Assembly (NCBI RefSeq): GCF_901709675.1
Contig: NC_051099.1
Span: 9,310,501 to 9,374,500 of the forward strand
Reading direction: 5' to 3'
From: Syngnathus acus
Taxonomy: Eukaryota > Chordata > Actinopteri > Syngnathiformes > Syngnathidae
Length of the DNA stretch: 64,000 nucleotides
Below the pieces are notes generated by a model, which worked only from the letters and a program-made list of their open reading frames with translations, was not told where the DNA came from and searched no databases. A program made the position numbers and the translations under genes. The first letter of the stretch is position 1, and each line of letters starts with the position of its first letter. Positions 9,820-64,000 of this stretch are shown one piece after another.

Positions 9820-10589
9820 TAGGGGTGTAAATCGCGGGTTTTGTCACGATACGATATCATATCGATACAAATATCGCGATACGATATTTGCCGATATCTT
9901 AAAGCCTGCTGTGATTCATTCACGATACATCACGATATAGTGCTCCACGATCGATATTTTTATTTATTTTATTTTTTTTAAATAAAAAATATAGAACAAT
10001 ATCCTGATTTATAACAATTCATACGCAAAATCAACAAGGTACTGCAAACTCTTTATTTAGGAAATTACAAGAGTATTGTAGTATACAAAGTGCTTATTTT
10101 AACACTGAACTTTATCAAATTCCTATATTTGTTCTCATATAAGTAAAGAAAAATGAATATTCTTTATTTTTTTGTAATACCATTAACTTTAAAGTGCATT
10201 ACTGAACTATTTATTTACAATAATTTTAATTGTCCGTTGAGCCATCTTTTCTTTGCAATCCAAAGTGCTTCCAAACGAATGACTTGAAGCCCAAAGGGGA
10301 GCGAATTTCCTCGTCTTCTTGGACACTAGCCATAGCACCAGCCCAGGAGCCGCGTAGTTGTCGGCTCCCCTTTCACGTGCCTGCTCTGCTCACAACACAG
10401 CACGCCGCGTACTGCTCCCGGAAAGAGGAAGCAAGCAACAATGAACTGGATTTCAAAATAAAGTCGCGTCTAATGTCCGAGGTCAAACACGGCGATATAA
10501 ATCGATGTTTACGTTTAGCATCGATGCCAATAAATCGTAGAGCATTATATCGATTAATCGATGTGTATCGATGAATCGTTACACCCCTA
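9820..10589 (+). mobile_element. hAT MITE (copy C)
   Basis: Same TAGGGGTGTAAATCG...ATCGTTACACCCCTA termini and interior as copy B (6777-7540). A 114-codon read-through differs by only one residue from its counterpart in copy B. The flanking 8-mers (CTGGGTAG and CTGACGAT) do not match. Confidence 0.88.
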
Positions 10590-11279
10590 CTGACGATGTA
10601 AGTGGTTCCCCTAACAAGAGACATGACCGATTACATGTGTATAACCTCTAGGACGGTGTTGCTCCGAGTGTTTGTTTACCTTACTTAGGTCCATTTTTGC
10701 TTGTTAGCACGATCGCGAATTAGCATCTTTCCGCTAACTCAGTTTACGTGACCGTTAGCCTGCATAGTACTTCCAATACCACTGTTATTCACCTACAGTT
10801 TAACACAGCATTCGTGAATTTAATGTCATTCACGGTAAATAGAGGTAATTTATTACCAAGAAGTGTTTATTTACAGTGTCCGAGTTATATTTACATGGTG
10901 TTGAATTTGTCTTTACTTCTTTATATTTCAGAAACTGCTTGCTGGATTGCTAGTTGGTTTGTTTGCTCGCTGCCGGCTTGCTTGTTTTTGTTTGCCTAAA
11001 ATTTAGGCAAACTAATTTTTGTTGCGGGCCGCATCGTCGTCATAGTTTTCTTAAGAGGTCTGTCAACCCAAATAAATGTATGAACGGCTCATATTATATA
11101 CAGTACGGACTACTCAAATTGATGAATAATAGTTTTCAAATCTGAAACAATTAAAAAAATATATATATATTTTGAAAAAAATGAACAGTGAAAAGAATTC
11201 TAGTAATATTTTATTATAAATATGTTTTTCTATTTTTTAAAAGTGAAGACAATTTGCAATTTTCGTACTGACACGAATT

Positions 11280-11353
11280 TGATTTGTCTTTACGGGCCAC
11301 CTAAAAGGATGTGACGGGCCGTATCTGGCCCATGGGCCTTGAGTTTGACACCA
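11280..11353 (-). mobile_element. hAT-like terminal fragment
   Basis: Read on the minus strand it starts TGGTGTCAAACTCAAGGCCC and continues GGGCCAGATACGGCCCGTCA, the common end of a fish hAT family. The other end is not identified; the AT-rich 10950-11280 may be its body. Confidence 0.5.
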
Positions 11354-11408
11354 TGCAGTGGAGTTAAATGATCATTTAGGCCCTAAATGATCGTTTAACT
11401 CCACTGCA
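11354..11408. repeat. 55-bp near-perfect palindrome
   Basis: The left arm TGCAGTGGAGTTAAATGATC... is the reverse complement of the right arm ending ...GTTTAACTCCACTGCA, with one mismatch in about 27 pairs and essentially no spacer. Confidence 0.9.
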
Positions 11409-12036
11409 CAACTGCATGGCATGATTCCAAAGTAAACCGACAAATCTTCACTGATGTCCAGCGTGTTTTCTGACTGAAGCCCTATAGTGGTCAATCACGT
11501 TAAAGTCCAGCATTAGAGGTCGCTATCCTCAACAGTCCCCGTCCCAAGTGCAGCGTGTCTGTGTGAGCGTGTGCGCGCGTGTGTGTGGACAAAAGAATGT
11601 CGTGGAAGAGCAGACGTGGGGTGGGGTGCATTCTTTTGGAGACTGGATCCCGGTTGCCATCTTTGAAGTGGATGCTGGGTGAAGAAAATTGTGACTCTCC
11701 AGGGGTCCTTTAAAGAGAACTCGTGTGCAGGTGTGGGAAGGACGGACAGTGGGGGTCTTGTCACACGTCAGGCTCCTCTCGCGCACGCGCACAACTTTGC
11801 GTTCACGCCTCGAGACACACACAATCGGACGGGGCAGTCGGGACTAAACCAACCACCCGTGCGATCAAGTGGACAGTTCAGCGGCGGGCAAGAAAGCACT
11901 GGAGTGATCACTCACAGTCGACTGTGAGCGGTACTGCGGCACGGCGTGTTTTATTGGGGGGGGGGGGGGGGGGGGGGGGCTTCTTTTTGTTGCTCGGGGA
12001 GTCACCGTCTCGTCTCAGGACCGGGATGCGTTAACC
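11409..12036 (+). promoter_or_regulatory. stard13: Candidate upstream promoter / 5' leader of stard13
   Basis: No gene in this stretch. GC content rises, CpGs become frequent (11760-11950), and a 24-nt G run lies at 11956-11979. A candidate first coding exon begins at 12037. No TATA box at a convincing position was seen, so the role is inferred from position only. Confidence 0.35.
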
Positions 12037-12160
12037 ATGACGAGCACGCGAAAAACGGCCACGCTGCATATGCGAAGGTCCATCAGCGAGCAGTTGAGGG
12101 AGTCCACGGGCAAAGCGTGGAATCTGCTGTGGAGGAATGTGCGCGAGAGGCGCCTGGCAG
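12037..12160 (+). CDS. stard13: Candidate alternative first coding exon of stard13
   Basis: An ATG opens MTSTRKTATLHMRRSISEQL, followed by KAWNLLWRNVRERRLA, and stops at a CAG|GTCAGC donor at 12160 in phase 1. The shared SAM-domain exon (23361) has a phase-1 acceptor, so splicing would give RRLA-E-LEAKEACDW without frame change. DLC-family genes do use several first exons that join just before this SAM segment. The basic, amphipathic sequence looks like coding DNA. Not confirmed: no transcript is available, and I did not recognise a family member with this exact N-terminus. It could also be a chance ORF. Confidence 0.55.
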
Positions 12161-12726
12161 GTCAGCCACGCATGCTTGGACACGCGTTCGTTTTGGATGC
12201 TTTTTGCTACCAGAAGTTGTGACGTCACGCATGCGGTTTGTCCTCGACGCAGGAAAGCTGTTGTGTTGTGCTGGGGGGTGGGTTCTTTATTTTGGGAAGG
12301 TCAATGTCACATTTAGCATTGGGGGGGGGTGTTCATCACGGGTTTCAGATGACTGTCAGTATGCGCGGTCCCGAGAGAGACGCTGTCAACTCGTCCTTGA
12401 GTGCGCCAATGCACCAAGTTTCTGGCGTGAACTTGTCAGTAACTGATTTTTGATTGTCATTGTCAAAGCAGCTTTTGTCCATGATTATTCTCGTCACTTA
12501 TGGCATTATTACGAAATGTTCGCTGGGATCGCATTAACGGATGTAGCTAAGAAAGTGTCAAATCCTACGTTGGCGCTCATGAGTCGAGAGAAAGCCGCTG
12601 GTTTCTGTGATGCGGCCGTAACCATGGCAACACATGGTGGCGTCACATGGTGTGAGTTTGCACGCAGGGCACATGCACTTTGCGTGCTTACTGTGTGAAT
12701 CAGTAGCTGATTTTGGGATCCGTATA

Positions 12727-13310
12727 CAGTAATCCCGTGCTACATCGCGGTTTGATTATCACGGCTTAGTACATCGCGGATCCCCCCCCCAAAAATACAC
12801 AAATTTAAAATAAACCTTCTAAATTGAGGAATTATGGCACGAAAGTTGCCCACACGCCAGCAGAAGGCAGTATTGTACCTTGTTTTTTTTTTTAAAAAAA
12901 AGTTATAATAATAAGAGTTTTAAAAACATTACAGTATGTACACTTGTACCTTGTTATAAAAAAGTTGTTATCATAATAAGAGTTCTAAAAACATATTTAC
13001 AGTTTGTATACTTTAGCTACATATACATATGTCACACACACGCACACACACACACGTATCATATTTATATTTATATTATTTATACATTATTTTCTGTATG
13101 TCATTTATACTACGTTTTAATATAGTATTTACATGTTTGAAACTATTATTTAATGTTCTAATGATAACATATGCACTTATATGGTTTGATATACACTTAT
13201 CGATACACAAACAATGTATGTATGTTAAAAAAGGTGACACTACTTCGCGGATTTTCACATATCGCGGGTCGTCTTGGAACCAATTATCCGGGATAAACGA
13301 GGGATTACTG
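12727..13310 (+). mobile_element. TA-flanked MITE (Tc1/mariner type)
   Basis: Termini CAGTAATCCCGTGCTAC and GAGGGATTACTG are inverted repeats and are flanked by TA dinucleotides (12725-12726, 13311-13312). Interior is AT-rich with a (CA)n run and no transposase. A fragment of the same family end is at 38757-38805. Confidence 0.8.
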
Positions 13311-13359
13311 TATTTCTGTTGGGCCTAGATGTTCCTAATGACGTGGTCCCTATCCGAAT

Positions 13360-14233
13360 TAGAGATGCACCGATCCGATATCTGGATCGGATATCGGCCC
13401 CGATATCAACAAAATTGATGGATCGGGTATCGGAAAATGCAGCCGATCTGTGAGCCGATCCTTTCCTTAATCTATTGGGACGCGGGCTACGTCATACGTC
13501 AGCAGCACGTGTGCCGCGGCTACGTCATACGTCAGCAGCACGTGTGCCGCATGCCACGATAGTTTTCTAAACAAACGCAAACATGGAGCGAACGAAAGAG
13601 TCAGCTGTGTGGAGGTACTTTAAACTGAACACGCCAACTAGCTCGACGGCAGTTTGTAATGTCCGCAAAGCTAATGTTGCCAGGGGTGGTGGTAGTACTG
13701 CCAGTTATAGTACTAGTACTAAGCGGAGCTTGTTTTCAGGGAGCACTTCTCATTGCTGCTTAAATGAGCATTTAGAGCATCAACAGGTCATGAGTGATGT
13801 GAAACGGCACCTAATGTTTACATGTTTACTATTTATTTTAATATTTGGTTACTGTGTGCTTGATCACCCTTTCTATATTTGCCCAGTGCAGTTTCAGCTG
13901 CAACATTTGTATTTTTTTTTTTAAAGAAGTTTGTATCCTAATTTACTTGAATTTAAATGCTGATACACTTTATTGCTGCTGTTGCACAATTTTTGTTACA
14001 AATAAATAGTTCATTGCATGAATCTGCTTTATCTTGTTACATTTTGTCTTAGGAATGAACTGTGTAGTCATGCCTGATGCCATTGCCTTTAGTCTTTTCT
14101 GTTCCACATGTAGAGGTATGTAGCTTGTTAAGTCAACCATAATATCGGATCGGTATCGGGTATCGACCGATACGCAAAGCCACAGCATCGGTATCGGTAT
14201 CGAAACTGAAAAAGTCGGATCGGTGCATCTCTA
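13360..14233 (+). mobile_element. hAT element with BED-finger remnant and 8-bp target duplication
   Basis: Inverted termini TAGAGATGCACCGATCC and GGATCGGTGCATCTCTA, flanked by the perfect duplication ATCCGAAT (13352-13359 and 14234-14241). Interior carries the start of a transposase at 13583. It is too short (874 bp) to be autonomous. Confidence 0.93.
13583..13924 (+). pseudogene. hAT (ZBED1/ZBED4-like) transposase N-terminus, degenerate
   Basis: Starts MERTKESAVWRYFKLN and continues to AVCNVRKANVARGG. This is the front half of a BED zinc finger (VW-x-YF...C-x2-C), but the second cysteine is replaced by arginine (CNVR). The downstream His pair and catalytic domain are lost. Clearly a dead fragment within the 13360-14233 element. 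Confidence 0.65.
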
Positions 14234-15016
14234 ATCCGAATGTTATGAATCTGTATTGTATTGTATTGTATTGTATTGTATTGTACTGTATTGTCATCAA
14301 CCATGTGTGCAAGTTGTTTAGCCTAGATGCTAACGCTAATATTAGCCGCTACTTAAGACAGATTTTGGCTAATTGTATCTGTGGCCGATAAGTGTGTCCG
14401 GAGCGACGTCATACGTGATGTCACAAGTGGACACGTGCACTTTGGGAGGGTAGCAGCATCATTAGCAAATTTCAGCAAATTTCCTGCGCTCAAGCTGTTT
14501 TGCAGTTCCATCGTTTCCCCGCTGGAGGGCGGTGTCGTCAAATTACTTGTTTTATTGAACGCTAGATTGTGTGTGCCTGTGGAACCATGTGGAATGTCAA
14601 ACTAGAGAAGATGTGAAATATTGGTCGCTTGGAAACAATGGCAACATTGCTTACTCTGTCACGCACGCGCACACGTTTGTGAGAGAGAGGGAAGAGCGAC
14701 ACTATGCGCTCGTGTGTTCGTTCGTGCGTACAAAGGTTAGTCTTTGTGTGTGTTTTCGTGTGCGCGACCGTGCGATGCACACAAATCCAGATCGCGATGT
14801 GTAAGGTCTCGCTTAGAACTAGTTTAGTTTACAGACAGGAACTAGGAAGACCCAGTCATACACTGACCATGCGTCCTCTCCCGCTCGGTCATGTGACCAA
14901 AAGGCACGGCATTCGTGGCGAGCTGGTGATGGCAGGTGAACGACACCAGTGTTGGAGAAAGCCATGCGAATGGTTGCCGGGAAGTAGAGGGCGGGAGCCC
15001 CCATTCCAGTGAGGGC

Positions 15017-28777
<13,761 letters not shown>

Positions 28778-31000
28778 GAACTGCACGGCACAAGAACACG
28801 TCTGCGTACCGTCGCCGTCGGTAGACCTTTTATTGTTCATCCTCGCTCATGCTGTTTTAATGTCATTCGTGAATGGGACATTCTGGACTTACCGAAAAGG
28901 TAAAAAAAAAAGCGAAGAGGTCCACTTTTCATTGTCATGTCTTGTGGGTGTGTGTTTGAGGGTATATGTCTGTGCCTGACTGAGTGCGTCTGTGTGAGCA
29001 TGTGTGAAAGTGCGAGAGGGTGTGCCTGCGAGAGAAATTGTGTGTGCAAGTGAGAGAGATCACTAAGAACAGTGCGTGTGTGGAATGTGTCAGTATGATA
29101 CATAGTAAATGTGTGTGAGAGTGAGGGCACTTATGTGAAAGTGCGTGTAAGAGTGAAAATTTGCATGCGTGTGTTTGTGTTGCGAATAATAGCTTGTAAG
29201 TGTGTTGCTATCATATTGATATGCTAACAATAAGAAACAAATGAATGCTTTGTCGCTAGTGCTTCTAAGGCGGAGCCTGCATCGCTATGGCAACGCTGTG
29301 ATATGATCCGTTGCCACAGAATTCCTAATTTTAAATAAAATGATACAAAACAACAAGGGTTTTTTTCATTTATTTTTTACAACTCAAACACTGAGCATAT
29401 TTGCTCACGTGACAGCAAAAGTCCAGCCTAAATTTTCTGAATATATAACAATGATATTTCTCAAAAATATTTAGGTTCTAGTAACTCAAGCAACAAAAAA
29501 ATCGAATTGATGTTTTTTTTTTCAAGCATTATGGAGCACTCATCATCGTGGTGATGTCCTGAATCTATTCCCTGCATAAAGACAACAAATGACAACTGAT
29601 TTGATCATGCGTGAACCTCAATGCAACGTAGATGCAGCGTTTACATTGATGACGATCTGTATCAGATCGGGAATAATCATTCTCTCTGTGTCCACATAAT
29701 GGCGCTGTTGTCGTGCCAACATAATTGATACATCCAGCTATCATCCGGACATCGGACTCCGCATTTATCCTTTTATTTGTGTATCAATACCTCCTTCCAT
29801 CTCTCTCGATAGCCATCTAAAAACCCACCGGCCGTCTTTAAATTCCCTCTAGTGTCACTCATCGGTCCATCCAATGACCTTCATCATCCAATGAGCTTCA
29901 TCAACCAATCCATTCATTTATGTTGTCAATCAGTCCATCCACCTCAATTGGATATCCAGCCAACTACTCGACTGCCCGGCTTCAGTATTGGCGTATCAAT
30001 ATAGCCATCGTCGATCCACCAATTCAGTCTTCAACCAGCAATTAATCAGCTATCTGTCGTTCATCTTTTCATCCATCCATCCGTCCGTCCCTCCCTCCAT
30101 CCATTCATCCATCCATGTCGGAGTTATTCTCTGTCACAACCAATCAGACATCAACTTCCAGTCAAGTGCATGTTGCTCACTTGTGTCACTTCCTGTCCAC
30201 TCTGGCAAAGCCACTTCAAACCAACACTCTGCAACCCTGAAAGGGGACCGAGCTCTTGGTGAATGGATGCAACAAAACGAAGGGCAAGAGTTCCAGCCAA
30301 TCAGCAGCCAGAGTCAGAACTGAGGCGCCCTGCAGCAAGAACCCTTTGTCTTACTCAAGACAAAGCTTTATAAGCTTTATTTATAATTTATTGTCATATG
30401 ACAAAAGAGTGTGACACGCTAGCGCGCACACACACGCACACACACTCACACGCACGCACTCGTAAGGCCAGAGAATATCACCGCGATGCCGACCCTGTCA
30501 GCAGACCGCATCTCAAGGAAGCGAGTGGCGGAACATCACGAGTGGCGGCTGCGTGTAGTGAAAACCCATTCTGACACAAACACACAGGCAGGCACTTGCA
30601 AACGCAGACATCCTTTCCTCTCATTGTAAAGTGATCTGACTTCCAGCAGATGTGACCTGCTGGAGGAAGCAATGCACCGTGAGCCATCTGGGCAATAAAG
30701 GCACTAAGCAGCTGCTACTAGTAGACTACTAGAAATAACTAATGGTATTTTATTGATTTCTTGTATTCATTAAAAAAAATCTTATTGTATCATCTTAGTT
30801 GACGGAGTACTAATTGTGTGTCGTATAAAGAAAATGTATCTAATTAATAGATTCAACGTGGTTAAGTGAAATAAGTACTGTATCTTTTATTGTATCCAAT
30901 TGTGTGACAGTATTTTGAACATTTCTCATAGTGACGACATCATTCGCACTAATGCAGCTACGTGCGCGTGCACGCGCGCCTCTGGACTGAGGACGCGAGC
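28778..31000. other. Intergenic region between stard13 and nbea
   Basis: No gene recognised. Begins with the stard13 3' UTR; an AATAAA near 29333 is a candidate polyadenylation signal. 28945-29180 is TG-rich low complexity. 29840-30120 has CCAT-rich stretches, and a CA-rich run lies at 30425-30460. ORFs here look like chance. Confidence 0.6.
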
Positions 31001-31359
31001 TCCCAGCAGGGTGTCCGAGTGCGCATGCGCGGTCAACGGCGGCCCACCGCAGCCAGGGGGCGTCAACATGGCGCTGTTGGACGCTAACTGACTGACAGAG
31101 AGCGAGCGAGCGAGCAAGCAAGTGAGTCGTACGCGGCCGGGAGGAGAGAGAGCCCGACCCCCCCACACCACCATCACCCATCCGTATGAAGCCGAGCACG
31201 GTGCAAGGACAGCCGCGTCGCTTGTGAACGTTCGCCCGCTCCCAGTGCGGTTCCTCCCGCGTGGTGGATGTGTTTGTCTCCGCCGCCGCGGAGCCTCAGC
31301 TTGTAGGGCAGGTGCTAGACACCCGTTCCCGTCCCCTCCTCTGAAGAGAGGGGTGGAAA
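31001..31359 (+). promoter_or_regulatory. nbea: nbea promoter/5' leader with short upstream ORFs
   Basis: CpG-rich. A perfect palindromic TGCGCATGCGC (31020-31030) fits an NRF1 site, common in neuronal and housekeeping CpG-island promoters. CAACATGGCGCTG at 31065 resembles a YY1-type motif. Three short upstream ORFs precede the main ATG: 31068-31091 (7 codons), 31186-31227 (13 codons) and 31268-31306 (12 codons), each closed before 31360. Which are in the mRNA depends on the transcription start, which I cannot see. Confidence 0.5.

Positions 31360-64000
<32,641 letters not shown>

Overview
The window is vertebrate nuclear DNA, almost certainly from a ray-finned (teleost) fish. It holds intron-split genes with GT-AG junctions, very short introns, a human-like gene neighbourhood, and many fish-type repeats (hAT and Tc1/mariner transposons, MITEs, a tRNA-like SINE with a GGAT tail, L2-like LINE fragments, long CA/GA/CTTT microsatellites). 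I cannot name the species.

Four protein-coding genes were reconstructed exon by exon: (1) the 3' end of klotho (kl, +, 1-957); (2) a complete replication factor C subunit 3 gene (rfc3, -, 3729-1262; nine exons, 356 codons, the same length as the human protein); (3) stard13, a RhoGAP/START gene (+, coding exons from 15017, possibly with an alternative first exon at 12037, to 28777); (4) neurobeachin (nbea, +, 31360 to beyond 64000; 58 coding exons, about 2854 codons, cut by the window end in the WD40 region). All internal junctions keep the reading frame. The human 13q13 order is KL(+) STARD13(-) RFC3(+) NBEA(+). Here it is kl(+) rfc3(-) stard13(+) nbea(+), as expected from one inversion of the STARD13-RFC3 pair.

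Layout: 1-1.26 kb, end of kl, convergent with rfc3. 1.26-3.73 kb, rfc3. 3.8-11.4 kb, a transposon pile-up (SINE copies, several hAT elements, one MITE inserted in another). 11.5-15.3 kb, stard13 5' region with two MITE/hAT insertions. 15.3-23.36 kb, first long stard13 intron: a MITE carrying a 251-bp tandem array, hAT ends, and a broken LINE that itself carries a hAT element. 23.36-28.8 kb, compact body of stard13. 28.8-31 kb, intergenic. 31-31.6 kb, nbea promoter, 5' leader with short uORFs, and exon 1. 31.6-42.5 kb, nbea intron 1 with a Tc1-like carcass broken by a LINE fragment and a MITE. 42.5-64 kb, nbea exons 2-58.

I found no prokaryotic system, CRISPR array, rRNA or convincing tRNA. 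The most interesting items are: three TA-flanked MITE-like elements that each contain a different tandem array; nested hAT insertions with intact 8-bp target duplications; a MITE ending 27 bp before an nbea 3' splice site; an 89-nt near-perfect hairpin in an nbea intron; a 24-nt candidate microexon; one or two GC-AG introns in nbea; a (TG)n microsatellite serving as the polypyrimidine tract of rfc3 exon 2; and the absence of the MAB21L1 gene that sits inside human NBEA.
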